NCBI RefSeq assembly: GCF_006439355.1
Contig: NZ_VFTG01000004.1
Span: forward strand, 124,001 to 188,000
Direction: 5' to 3'
DNA length: 64,000 nt
Source of the DNA: Mesorhizobium sp. B4-1-3
GTDB lineage: Bacteria; Pseudomonadota; Alphaproteobacteria; Rhizobiales; Rhizobiaceae
Every line of letters starts with the position of its first letter. The stretch's first letter is position 1. The notes under the pieces are model-generated. The model made no database searches and was not told the DNA's origin. It was given only the letters and a program-made list of their open reading frames with translations. Positions 37,456 to 45,390 of this stretch are shown piece by piece. The position numbers and the translations under genes are program-made.

Positions 37456-38523
37456 CTATGCCCCCATCTCGACAAGCCAGGAACCGGCATAGATGTTGAT
37501 GCCGGCCGGATCGAAGCGGACTTTCGGCTCGGCAGGCATCTCGTCGTCCTCGCCGATCACCGCGGCAATCTCCCTGCCCTCCAGATTGGCGCGCACGACC
37601 TTGTGGCGGCCGACGTCCTCGACCTTGCTGACCTGCACCGCCATGCCCTCGCGGCCGAGCCGCACATATTCGGGACGGATGCCGAGCTCGACGGCGCCGG
37701 CTTCGGCTTTGGGCACGCCCGGCAATTCGATGCGTTGCGCGCCGAGTGTCGCCGTCCTGCCGTCGAGCGACACCGGCAGCACATTCATGCCCGGCGAGCC
37801 GATGAAATAGCCGACGAAGGTGTGGCGCGGACGCTCGAAGAGCTCGGCCGGCGTGCCGATCTGGACGATCTCGCCGTCATACATGACCACCACCCGGTCG
37901 GCGAAAGTCAGCGCTTCGGTCTGGTCATGCGTGACATAAACCATCGTGTAGCCGAAGCGCCGATGCAGTTGCTTCAACTGCGAGCGCAGCACCCATTTCA
38001 TATGCGGGTCGATCACCGTCAGCGGCTCGTCAAACAGGATGGCGTTGACGTCGGAGCGCACCAGGCCGCGCCCGAGCGAGATCTTCTGCTTCTGGTCGGC
38101 GGTGAGCCCGCGCGCCTTCTTCTTCGCCAGCGAAGCGAGATCGATCATGTCGAGCGTCTCGCGCACCTTGCGGTCGACGTCTGTCTCGGGCACGCGGCGG
38201 TTGCGCAGCGGGAAGGCCAGATTGTCGTAGACGGTCATGGTGTCGTAGATGACTGGGAACTGGAACACCTGCGCGATGTTGCGCTCCTGCGTCGACAGGT
38301 TGGTCACGTCCCGGCCGTTGAACAAAAGCTGGCCGTGCGAGGGATGCAGCAGCCCAGAAATGATGTTGAGCAATGTAGTCTTGCCGCAGCCGGACGGTCC
38401 GAGCAGGGCATAGGCGCCGCCATCCTCGAAGGTGTGATGCACCTCCTTCAGCGCGAAATCGGAATCCTTCTGCGGATTGGGCAGGTAGGAGTGGCGGATA
38501 TGGTTGACCTCGATGCGCGCCAT
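37456..38523 (-). CDS. glpT: Glycerol ABC transporter ATPase GlpT (degenerate signature motif)
   Basis: A 355-residue MalK-type ATPase: Walker A GPSGCGKTTLLN (about 42), Q-loop VFQFPVIY, Walker B AILFDEPLTVID, an intact H-loop VTHDQTEAL, and a C-terminal TOBE/regulatory domain (from about 235). The ABC signature LSGGQ is replaced by LTADQKQK. With a signature of this kind, the ATP site formed by the partner's Walker motifs would be weak or non-hydrolytic. Ribosome site GAGGAGG. It follows glpS by ten bases. Confidence 0.93.
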   Translation of the reverse strand: MARIEVNHIRHSYLPNPQKDSDFALKEVHHTFEDGGAYALLGPSGCGKTTLLNIISGLLHPSHGQLLFNGRDVTNLSTQERNIAQVFQFPVIYDTMTVYDNLAFPLRNRRVPETDVDRKVRETLDMIDLASLAKKKARGLTADQKQKISLGRGLVRSDVNAILFDEPLTVIDPHMKWVLRSQLKQLHRRFGYTMVYVTHDQTEALTFADRVVVMYDGEIVQIGTPAELFERPRHTFVGYFIGSPGMNVLPVSLDGRTATLGAQRIELPGVPKAEAGAVELGIRPEYVRLGREGMAVQVSKVEDVGRHKVVRANLEGREIAAVIGEDDEMPAEPKVRFDPAGINIYAGSWLVEMGA

Positions 38524-38533
38524 CTGATCCTCC

Positions 38534-39613
38534 TCAAGCCGCCAGCTTCGACGCCGTCACGGCGCGACCGTTCTGGTCGAACACCATGATGTGGCGCGGG
38601 TCGATGAACACCTCGACCTCGTCGTCCGTCTCGAAATCGAGGATGCCGTGCGCCAGCATCACCCAGCGCGCATCAGCGAAGTCGAGATGGACAAAGCTTT
38701 CCGAGCCGGTGATCTCGGTGATGGTGACCTTGGCCCGCACCGGCACCGCGCTGGCGTTCGGCCGCTCCAGCGATAGATGATGCGGCTGGAAGCCGATCGT
38801 GTAGCTGGCATCCGCAATGCCCGCGAGCTCCGGCGGCACCGGCAGCTTGACGCCGCCTTCGAGCAGGAAGTCCGCGCCCTTCTTGGAGAGCACGATGGTG
38901 TTGAGCGGCGGGTCAGCGAAGGTCCGTGCCGTCACCAGGTCGACCGGCTTGCGGAACACGTCGACGGTCGGGCCGAATTGCGTGACGCGGCCTTCCGAGA
39001 GCGTCGCGGTGTTGCCGCCGAGCAACAGCGCTTCGTGCGGTTCGGTCGTGGCATAGACGAAGATGGTGCCGGCGGCAGCGAATATCTTCGGCAATTCGGC
39101 GCGCAATTCCTCGCGCAGCTTGTAGTCGAGATTGGCCAGAGGCTCGTCGAGCAGCACCAGGCTGGCATTCTTGACGATGGCGCGGGCAAGCGCGGTGCGC
39201 TGCTGCTGTCCGCCCGAAAGGTTGAGCGGCGTGCGGTCGAGATAGGGTGTCAGCTTCAAGAGCGCCGCCGCGTTGCGCACTTCCTTGTCGATCTTGGCCT
39301 GCTCGACGCCGGCGACCCGAAGCGGCGAGGCGATGTTCTCGTAGACGGTCATCGCCGGGTAGTTGATGAACTGCTGGTAGACCATGGCGACGTTGCGCTT
39401 CTGCACCTTCTGTCCGGTGACGTCCTTGCCGTCGAACCAGACCGAGCCGGATGTCGGCGCATCGAGACCCGCCATCAGCCGCATCAGGCTGGTCTTGCCG
39501 GAGAGTGTCGGCCCGAGGAGCACGTTCAGCGAGCCGTGCTGAAGCGTCAGCGACACGTCGCGGATATGCTCCTGCGCGCCGACCGTCTTCGTCACGTTCC
39601 TCAGTTCCAGCAT
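38534..39613 (-). CDS. glpS: Glycerol ABC transporter ATPase GlpS (H-loop His missing)
   Basis: A 359-residue MalK-type ATPase and partner of GlpT. Walker A is GPTLSGKTS, the Q-loop MVYQQFINYP, the signature LSGGQQQRTALARA intact, and Walker B LVLLDEPLANLD intact. The H-loop reads ATTEPHEA where VTHDQ.EA is expected, so the catalytic switch histidine is Thr. Combined with the degenerate GlpT signature, both defects fall in the same composite site. The ATG at 39613 (AGGAGG at 5 bases) is preferred to an adjacent GTG. It starts 39 bp after the glpD stop. Confidence 0.92.
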   Translation of the reverse strand: MLELRNVTKTVGAQEHIRDVSLTLQHGSLNVLLGPTLSGKTSLMRLMAGLDAPTSGSVWFDGKDVTGQKVQKRNVAMVYQQFINYPAMTVYENIASPLRVAGVEQAKIDKEVRNAAALLKLTPYLDRTPLNLSGGQQQRTALARAIVKNASLVLLDEPLANLDYKLREELRAELPKIFAAAGTIFVYATTEPHEALLLGGNTATLSEGRVTQFGPTVDVFRKPVDLVTARTFADPPLNTIVLSKKGADFLLEGGVKLPVPPELAGIADASYTIGFQPHHLSLERPNASAVPVRAKVTITEITGSESFVHLDFADARWVMLAHGILDFETDDEVEVFIDPRHIMVFDQNGRAVTASKLAA

Positions 39614-39652
39614 CACGCCTCCTCCCAGGCCTTGCGCATCAGTGGCCGAACC

Positions 39653-41179
39653 TCATTCCGCCGCCACGACGTGACGGTTGCTCAGTCCGCGCATGAATTC
39701 CTCCAGCGCCGCCGCCTGCTCGCGGCTGAAATGCAAGCCGCGCTTGGTGCGGCGCCACAGCACGTCCTCGGCGGTGACCGCCCATTCGTTCTCGACGAGA
39801 TAGCGGACTTCCGCCTCGAAAAGGTCGGCGCCGAAATTGCGGCCGAGATCGGCATTCGACTTGGCGAGCCCGAGCAGCTTTTCCGCGCGCGTGCCGTAAA
39901 GCCGGGTGAAGCGGCGCGCCAGCCGCTGGTCGAGGAACGGATAGGCGCTCTTCAGCCTGGCGACCTGGGCATCGAAACCGGTCGCGGGGAAATCGCCGCC
40001 GGGCAGCGGCGCGTCATGCGTCCACGGCCTACCGCGCTTGCCGAGAAAGCCCTCGACCTTTTCCAGCATCGATTCCGCCAGCCGGCGGAAGGTCGTAATC
40101 TTGCCGCCGAAGGCGTTGACAAGCGGGGCAACGCCCTCCCCGCCATCGGCTTTGAGCACATAGTCGCGCGTCGCCTCCTGCGCCTTGGACGCGCCGTCGT
40201 CGTAGAGCGGGCGTACCGCCGAATAGGTCCAGACGATGTCGGAGCGCTTCACCGGTTGCGCGAAATACTCGCTCGCCGCGGCGCACAGATAGTCGATCTC
40301 GGCATCGGAGATATTCACGTCATGCGGATCGCCCGGATAGTCGCGATCGGTGGTGCCGATCAGCGTGAACTCTTCCTCGTACGGAATGGCGAAGATGATA
40401 CGACCGTCCTTGTTCTGGAAGAAATAGGCGCGCGGATCGTCGAACTTCTTGGCGACGACGATGTGGCTGCCTTGCACGAGGCGGACATTGTGGACCTCGC
40501 TCTGGCCGACGGCGGCCGAGAGCACGTGATCGACCCATGGGCCGGCGGCGTTGACGAGAAGCCGCGCGTGAACCTCCTCGGTTTCGCCGGTCAGCACGTT
40601 CTGCACCTTGATGGTCCAGGTCGAACCGCCGCGCCGCGCGCTGACGACCTTGGTGCGGGTGCGGATGATGGCGCCCCGGTCGGCGGCGTCACGTGCGTTC
40701 AGCGCCACCAGGCGCGCATCGTTGACCCAGCCGTCCGAATATTCGAACGCCTTGCGGAACAATGGCTTGAGCGGCTTGCCTGCCGGATCGCTCGCCATGT
40801 CCAGCGTCTTCGTCGCCGGCAAGAGCTTGCGCCCGCCGATATGATCGTAAAGGAACAGGCCGAGACGGATCAGCCAGGCGGGCCTCAGGCCCTTCGCGTA
40901 AGGCAGGACGAAGCGCATCGGCCAGATGATATGCGGCGCGTTCTTCCACAGGACCTCGCGCTCCATCAGCGCTTCGCGCACCAGCCGGAACTCGTAGAAT
41001 TCGAGATAGCGAAGGCCGCCATGGATGAGCTTGGTCGAGCCGGAGGAGGTCCCGCTCGCCAGGTCGTTCATCTCGGCCAAGTATACCGAGTATCCGCGGC
41101 CGACAGCATCGCGGGCGATGCCGCAGCCATTGATGCCGCCGCCGATGACGAAAATGTCATGGATCGGGGATGCGTCCAA
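39653..41179 (-). CDS. glpD: Glycerol-3-phosphate dehydrogenase (FAD)
   Basis: Membrane-associated flavoenzyme oxidising glycerol-3-phosphate to dihydroxyacetone phosphate with electrons to quinone. The 508-residue protein has the dinucleotide-binding start IFVIGGGINGCGIARDAVGRG, then SGTSSGSTKLIHGGLRYLE and WSGLRPL-like segment WTYSAVRPLYDDG, and the C-terminal DAO_C domain. The start is TTG (41179) with GGAGG six bases upstream; a TTG four codons earlier is weaker. It is downstream of glpR and has its own promoter at 41237-41265. Confidence 0.95.
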   Translation of the reverse strand: MDASPIHDIFVIGGGINGCGIARDAVGRGYSVYLAEMNDLASGTSSGSTKLIHGGLRYLEFYEFRLVREALMEREVLWKNAPHIIWPMRFVLPYAKGLRPAWLIRLGLFLYDHIGGRKLLPATKTLDMASDPAGKPLKPLFRKAFEYSDGWVNDARLVALNARDAADRGAIIRTRTKVVSARRGGSTWTIKVQNVLTGETEEVHARLLVNAAGPWVDHVLSAAVGQSEVHNVRLVQGSHIVVAKKFDDPRAYFFQNKDGRIIFAIPYEEEFTLIGTTDRDYPGDPHDVNISDAEIDYLCAAASEYFAQPVKRSDIVWTYSAVRPLYDDGASKAQEATRDYVLKADGGEGVAPLVNAFGGKITTFRRLAESMLEKVEGFLGKRGRPWTHDAPLPGGDFPATGFDAQVARLKSAYPFLDQRLARRFTRLYGTRAEKLLGLAKSNADLGRNFGADLFEAEVRYLVENEWAVTAEDVLWRRTKRGLHFSREQAAALEEFMRGLSNRHVVAAE

Positions 41180-41236
41180 AGGGTCCTCCAACGATTTCGC
41201 ATTACACCATTTTTGTGTTTTACGAAACCGTGTCGG

Positions 41237-41271
41237 AATTATTTCGAACTAAAACCGAATGTCAAACGAAA
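41237..41271 (-). promoter_or_regulatory. glpD promoter with candidate GlpR sites
   Basis: Perfect -35 TTGACA (41260-41265) and -10 ATAATT (41237-41242) with a 17-bp spacer on the minus strand. A TTTCGTTT motif (41264-41271) overlaps the -35, and further TTCGGTTTT and TTTCGTA motifs lie at 41250-41259 and 41221-41228. DeoR-type GlpR repressors bind TTTCG-rich repeats, so GlpR control is likely. Confidence 0.6.
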
Positions 41272-41304
41272 TATCACAGTAGCGTGAACAGTCGCGATGC
41301 ACGC

Positions 41305-42072
41305 CTATTCGAGCGCGGTCTCGATCAGCCGGACCTCCGTCTCCTCGCAAATCCGACGGATCGACGGGATACCGCAGCGATCGGTGATGAAGGTGTTCAC
41401 CTGCGAAAGGTGACCGATCCGGACCGGCGCCGTGCGCTCGAATTTGGTCCGGTCGGAGACCAGAATGACATGGCGCGCATTGGCGATGATGGCCTGCGCC
41501 ACCTTCACTTCGCGGAAATCGAAATCGAGCAGCGCGCCGTCATGATCGATCGCCGAGGCGCCGATGACGGCGTAGTCGACCTTGAACTGGCGTATGAAAT
41601 CGACGGCCGCTTCGCCGACAACGCCGCCGTCGGAGCCGCGCACCACGCCGCCGGCGATCACCACTTCCATCGTAGGATAGATGCGCATCCTATTGGCTAC
41701 ATTAATGTTGTTGGTGATGACCATAAGCCCGCTATGGTCGAGCAGCGCCTTGCTGACGGCCTCGGTGGTGGTGCCGATATTGATGAACAGTGAGGCATTG
41801 TCCGGGATCAGTCGCGCCGCCGCGCTGCCGATCGCCTCCTTTTCGTCGGCGGCAATCTTGCGCCGCGCTTCATACTCCATGTTCTCGATGCCGGACGGAA
41901 ACAGCGCGCCGCCATGGATGCGGGTCAGCAGGCGCTGATCGCAGAGATCATTGAGGTCCTTGCGGATAGTCTGCGGAGTCACATTGAAATGCGTCGCCAG
42001 ATCGTCGACCAGAACCCGGCCATGGTCTTTCGCCATCTGGATGATTTTGGCGTGGCGCGGCGAAAGAAACAT
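41305..42072 (-). CDS. glpR: DeoR family glycerol regulon repressor
   Basis: A 255-residue DeoR-type repressor: winged helix-turn-helix (residues 5-55, VLVDDLATHFNVTPQTIRKDL) and a sugar-phosphate-binding DeoRC domain (about 75-235) with the NIGTTTEAVSKALLDH segment and GSDGGVVGEAA. Relatives respond to glycerol-3-phosphate. The ATG follows GGAGG. It heads the leftward glp locus and probably represses its own promoter and that of glpD through TTTCG repeats. The ligand is inferred from context. Confidence 0.93.
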   Translation of the reverse strand: MFLSPRHAKIIQMAKDHGRVLVDDLATHFNVTPQTIRKDLNDLCDQRLLTRIHGGALFPSGIENMEYEARRKIAADEKEAIGSAAARLIPDNASLFINIGTTTEAVSKALLDHSGLMVITNNINVANRMRIYPTMEVVIAGGVVRGSDGGVVGEAAVDFIRQFKVDYAVIGASAIDHDGALLDFDFREVKVAQAIIANARHVILVSDRTKFERTAPVRIGHLSQVNTFITDRCGIPSIRRICEETEVRLIETALE

Positions 42073-42085
42073 CCGGCATCCTCCA

Positions 42086-42152
42086 TTTTCGTTTTTTTCG
42101 TCTATACCGGAAAACGAAAGCGAAGAAAAGGCATGAGCCGGCTAACGAAAAT
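42086..42152 (-). promoter_or_regulatory. glpR upstream region with repeated TTTCG/CGAAA motifs
   Basis: Four CGAAA-type elements occur within 67 bp: 42086-42100 (TTTTCG, TTTTTTCG), 42111-42125 (AAAACGAAAGCGAA) and 42143-42152. A minus-strand TATAGA (-10-like) lies among them. The arrangement fits autoregulation by GlpR. Confidence 0.5.
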
Positions 42153-42197
42153 CACCTGGTTGCAAAAGGCAAACCGGTGCGGAACACGTCTGCCGCA

Positions 42198-43610
42198 TCA
42201 GGATGGGCGACGCGCAATCTCGGTTACGACGTCGAACGCGGCGTCCACATCGGCCGCCGTCGACCCGAACTGCCCCGCCTGAAAGCGGATCGCCACGCGC
42301 CCATCGACCCGCGTTTGCGTCAGGTAAATGCGGCCATCGGTGTTGATGGAGTCGACAAGGCGGAGATTGTGCTCGTCCGGATCGACGCCCGGGGGCGCTT
42401 GGTGACGGAACGAGAACAGCGAAAGCATCGGCTCGGAGACGAGCTCGAAATCCGCCTCCTTGGCGAGGCGCGCGGCAAGCCCTTTACTCCAGGCGACGTG
42501 GTTGCGGATCATTGTGCGCAGGCCCTCGAGGCCATGGGCACGCAGCAGGAACCAGAGTTTGAGCGCGCGGAAGCGGCGCCCGAGCGGCACCGACCATTCC
42601 GAATAGTTGATGATGCCGTCATGGCCGCGCGTCTTCAGATAGTCCGGCTTTATCGCCAGCGTGCGCACGAGATCTTCCGGCTGGCGTACGAACTGGATCG
42701 AGCAGTCGAACTGCGCGCCCAGCCACTTATGCGGGTTGAAGACGATGGAATCGGCGCCTTCGACGCCCGCCCAGAAATGCCGGTACTCCGGGCAGATCAT
42801 CGCCGATCCGGCCCAAGCGGCGTCGACATGCAGATAAAGCTCGTGCCGCTTCGCGACTGCGGCCACCGCGGCGATGTCGTCGGTGCCGCCGGTGCTCGTG
42901 CCGCCGACGCAAGCGATGATGCCGGCGGGCATTAGGCCGGCCTCACGATCGGCGACGATCGCTGCCTCAAGCGCGGCCGTGTCCATCGCGCGAAAACGTC
43001 CGGAGACCGGGATGCGGACGAGGTTTTCCTCGCCGATGCCTGAGACCCAGATGGCACGGTCGATTGAGGTATGGACCTGATCGGAAGAATAGACGCGCAG
43101 CTTGCCCTGCCCGGCGAGGCCCTTCTTGTTGCCCTGCCAGTCGAGTGCCCGCTCGCGCATGGTGAGCACCGCCGCAAGCGTCGCCGATGAGGCCGAATCC
43201 TGGATGACGCCGGAAAAGCCCTCGGGCAGGCCAAGCGCCTGGCGCATCCAGTCGACGATGCGTGTCTCGAGTTCGGTCGCCGCCGGCGAGGTCTGCCACA
43301 GCATGCACTGCGCGGCCATCGCCGAGACCAGATATTCCGCCACGACCGAGACCGGCGCCGCGTTGGCCGGGAAATAGGCGAAGAAGCGCGGATGCTGCCA
43401 ATGCGTCATGCCCGGCACGATTTTCGCTTCGAAATCGGCGAAGATCTTTTCCATCGGTTCGGGCAATTCGGGTGGCGAGGCCTCGATGCTCCTGAAAATC
43501 TCGCCCGGCGCGATCGCCGGCCGCACCGGGCGGTCGCGCAAGCCCGCACGGTAATCGGCGCCCCAATCGGCAGCCCGCCGCGACCAGTCGCGGAATTCCT
43601 CATTCTCCAT
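42198..43610 (-). CDS. PLP-dependent group II decarboxylase (aromatic amino acid type)
   Basis: A 470-residue pyridoxal-phosphate enzyme of the AADC/TyDC family, which converts amino acids to amines. Landmarks: MTHWQHPRFFAYFPAN (near 68), DSASSATLAAVLTMRER (about 137-153), the LHVDAAWAGSA aspartate, and the PLP lysine in NPHKWLGAQFDCS (about residue 295). The length and the C-terminal RFQAGQFGSTAADVDAAFD fit aromatic-L-amino-acid decarboxylases better than glutamate decarboxylases. Substrate unproved. Strong ribosome site GGGAGGA. A perfect 14-bp palindrome upstream (43668-43681) suggests regulated expression. It is downstream of the Anbu gene on the same strand, with 99 bp between. Confidence 0.9.
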   Translation of the reverse strand: MENEEFRDWSRRAADWGADYRAGLRDRPVRPAIAPGEIFRSIEASPPELPEPMEKIFADFEAKIVPGMTHWQHPRFFAYFPANAAPVSVVAEYLVSAMAAQCMLWQTSPAATELETRIVDWMRQALGLPEGFSGVIQDSASSATLAAVLTMRERALDWQGNKKGLAGQGKLRVYSSDQVHTSIDRAIWVSGIGEENLVRIPVSGRFRAMDTAALEAAIVADREAGLMPAGIIACVGGTSTGGTDDIAAVAAVAKRHELYLHVDAAWAGSAMICPEYRHFWAGVEGADSIVFNPHKWLGAQFDCSIQFVRQPEDLVRTLAIKPDYLKTRGHDGIINYSEWSVPLGRRFRALKLWFLLRAHGLEGLRTMIRNHVAWSKGLAARLAKEADFELVSEPMLSLFSFRHQAPPGVDPDEHNLRLVDSINTDGRIYLTQTRVDGRVAIRFQAGQFGSTAADVDAAFDVVTEIARRPS

Positions 43611-43667
43611 ATCTTTCCTCCCGGCAGCCGTCGAAAGACACGGTCGATCGAGCCGCTTTCGAATTTA

Positions 43668-43681
43668 ATTAACATGTTAAT
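43668..43681. promoter_or_regulatory. Perfect 14-bp palindrome upstream of the decarboxylase gene
   Basis: ATTAACATGTTAAT, 58 bp before the decarboxylase start and 29 bp beyond the end of the Anbu gene, in an AT-rich patch. It looks like an operator for a dimeric repressor (MarR or GntR type); no such gene is adjacent. Confidence 0.5.
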
Positions 43682-43709
43682 ACGGCGAAGCAACGGGGGT
43701 GGGAGAGCC

Positions 43710-44441
43710 CTACCCCGGAAAATCAGGCAGATTTGAAAACGCGATTTTCAGCGCGTTGGACCAGCCGTCGGAAATGGTTCGGTAATAAGGATCATCCTGG
43801 CCGATCCGTTGGTTCAGCCCCACCTTGAGCGCATCCTGTTCCAGGAACAGCAGATCAAGCGGCAGCCCGACCGAAAGGTTGGATTTCAGCGTGGAGTCGA
43901 ACGACACCAGAAGCAGCTTCACCGTTTCGGCCAGGCTCATTGTCCGGTCATAGGCGCGGATGATGATCGGCTTGCCGTATTTCGTCTCGCCGATCTGGAA
44001 GAAAGGCGTGTCATCGGTCGACTCGATGAAATTGCCCTCCGGATAGATCATGAACAGCCTGGGCGGGCTGCCCTTGATCTGGCCGCCAAGGATGAAGGAG
44101 GCATTGAAGTAGGAATCCGCCTTGTCGCCATTCGGCGAGGCATGCTCGATGACTTCCTTGACCGTATCGCCGACCAGCCGCACCGTCTGGTACATGGACG
44201 GGGTTTCGAGTAGCTTCGAATGACGGTCGCTAACGGCCTTGTTGCGTTCGTCGAGCAGGCTGACCACCGCCTGCGTCGTGGCCAGGTTGCCCGCCGACAT
44301 CAGCACGATGACGCGCTCGCCGGGGTCTTCCCACATATGCATCTTCTTGAAAGTCGAGATCGAATCCATGCCGGCATTGGTGCGCGTGTCCGACATGAAC
44401 ACGAGCCCGCGATCGATCTTGAGGCCGACGCAATAGGTCAT
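43710..44441 (-). CDS. Anbu proteasome-type protease
   Basis: Anbu (bacterial proteasome homologue, BPH) is an Ntn-hydrolase related to HslV that forms helical rings. The 243-residue product starts MTYCVGLKIDRG, so after Met removal Thr1 is at the N-terminus; Asp17 (SDTRTNAG) and Lys31/32 (STFKKMH) match the HslV catalytic residues. The ATG at 44441 places Thr second, supporting this start over upstream alternatives. It is the fourth gene of the conserved cluster with ATP-grasp, alpha-E and transglutaminase genes. Its peptidase activity and partner ATPase are not established in the family. A family-B repeat precedes it. Confidence 0.92.
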   Translation of the reverse strand: MTYCVGLKIDRGLVFMSDTRTNAGMDSISTFKKMHMWEDPGERVIVLMSAGNLATTQAVVSLLDERNKAVSDRHSKLLETPSMYQTVRLVGDTVKEVIEHASPNGDKADSYFNASFILGGQIKGSPPRLFMIYPEGNFIESTDDTPFFQIGETKYGKPIIIRAYDRTMSLAETVKLLLVSFDSTLKSNLSVGLPLDLLFLEQDALKVGLNQRIGQDDPYYRTISDGWSNALKIAFSNLPDFPG

Positions 44442-44457
44442 GGTCGCTCTTCTGCCA

Positions 44458-44560
44458 AAGCAATTCCAAGAAAGGCGTATAGCGTTTTTTCGCCCGGAAT
44501 TGCGTGAAAACAAAGAGATAGAGCGGTTCGGCGATTCTATCAAACGCTGAACCGCTCCTG
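44458..44560. repeat. Intergenic palindromic repeat, family B (copy 1)
   Basis: Contains GCAATTCC...CGGAATTGC and a second stem AGCGGTTC...GAACCGCT. It lies in the 133 bp between the transglutaminase-like and Anbu genes, inside the presumed operon. Related copies at 48307, 49000 and 53465. Confidence 0.75.
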
Positions 44561-44574
44561 CGATTCGAGGCGGA

Positions 44575-45369
44575 TTACTGCTCTACCGTGACGGTGACGG
44601 CAAGCTTCTCTTGCGCTTGCCCCAAGAGTATGCCCGACACCGGCGAGGCGTCGCGATAGTCGCGCCCCGTCGCCACCCGCACATAGCGCTCGTCGGGCGA
44701 GATACCGTTCGCCGGGTCGAAGGCAACCCATCCGAGCCCGACGATATAAGCCTCGGCCCAGGCATGGCTCGCGGCCTGCTCGACGGCCGCATCCATCATC
44801 AGGTAGCCGCTGACATAACGGGCGGGAAAACCAAGCGCGCTGGCGGCGGCGATGAAGATGTGGCTGTGGTCCTGGCAGACGCCGGACTTCAGCGCGAGCG
44901 CCTCTTCCGCCGGCGTCACGACGCTGGTCGTGCCCGGTCTGTAGGCGACGCGTTCGCGGATCACGCCCATCAGCCGGTGCAATCGCTCGATCTCGGTGCC
45001 CTGCCCGACCGCGCCGGCCAATTCGCGTATGCCGTCGCCGGCGGCGGTGAGCGGCGTCCGCTGTGCGAACAGCCAGAGCGGCGCAAAGCCCTGATGCGGT
45101 CCCGTCACGCCCGCCGTGTCATGCGTGGTCACCTCGCCCGCGGCCTCCACCGTGATCGAGTTCTGGCCGCTCTCGGCGCTCACCAGCCGCGTGTCGTTGC
45201 CGAAATGGTCGGCGAAGCGCACCTCCTCGCGCGCGCCGTCCACCTTGATCGCCCAGGACCCGACTGTCTGCATGCGCCCGCTGGAGGGGAGCAGCCGCAG
45301 CCGTTGCAGCAGATACTGCACCGGCTGATCGTAGCGGTACTCGGTGCGATGGGTGATCTTGAGCCGCAT
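44575..45369 (-). CDS. Transglutaminase-like cysteine protein of the Anbu cluster
   Basis: A 264-residue protein with a beta-rich N-terminal domain (MRLKITHRTEYRYDQPVQY..., 1-110) and a transglutaminase core (about 130-250). The papain-like triad is visible: Cys in LKSGVCQDHSHIF, His in ASHAWAEAYI and Asp in FDPANG. Proteins of this type may act as peptidases or transpeptidases rather than protein cross-linkers. There is no signal peptide, so it is cytoplasmic. Downstream of the alpha-E gene by 21 bp; together they belong to the Anbu cluster. Confidence 0.93.
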   Translation of the reverse strand: MRLKITHRTEYRYDQPVQYLLQRLRLLPSSGRMQTVGSWAIKVDGAREEVRFADHFGNDTRLVSAESGQNSITVEAAGEVTTHDTAGVTGPHQGFAPLWLFAQRTPLTAAGDGIRELAGAVGQGTEIERLHRLMGVIRERVAYRPGTTSVVTPAEEALALKSGVCQDHSHIFIAAASALGFPARYVSGYLMMDAAVEQAASHAWAEAYIVGLGWVAFDPANGISPDERYVRVATGRDYRDASPVSGILLGQAQEKLAVTVTVEQ

Positions 45370-45390
45370 AGCGCTCGCCCTCGGCTGTGC

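Noticed and set aside
38777..41287. Long plus-strand frame (about 836 codons) antisense to glpS and glpD
   Set aside because: Same reason: a shadow of GC-rich coding sequence with no homology-like features.
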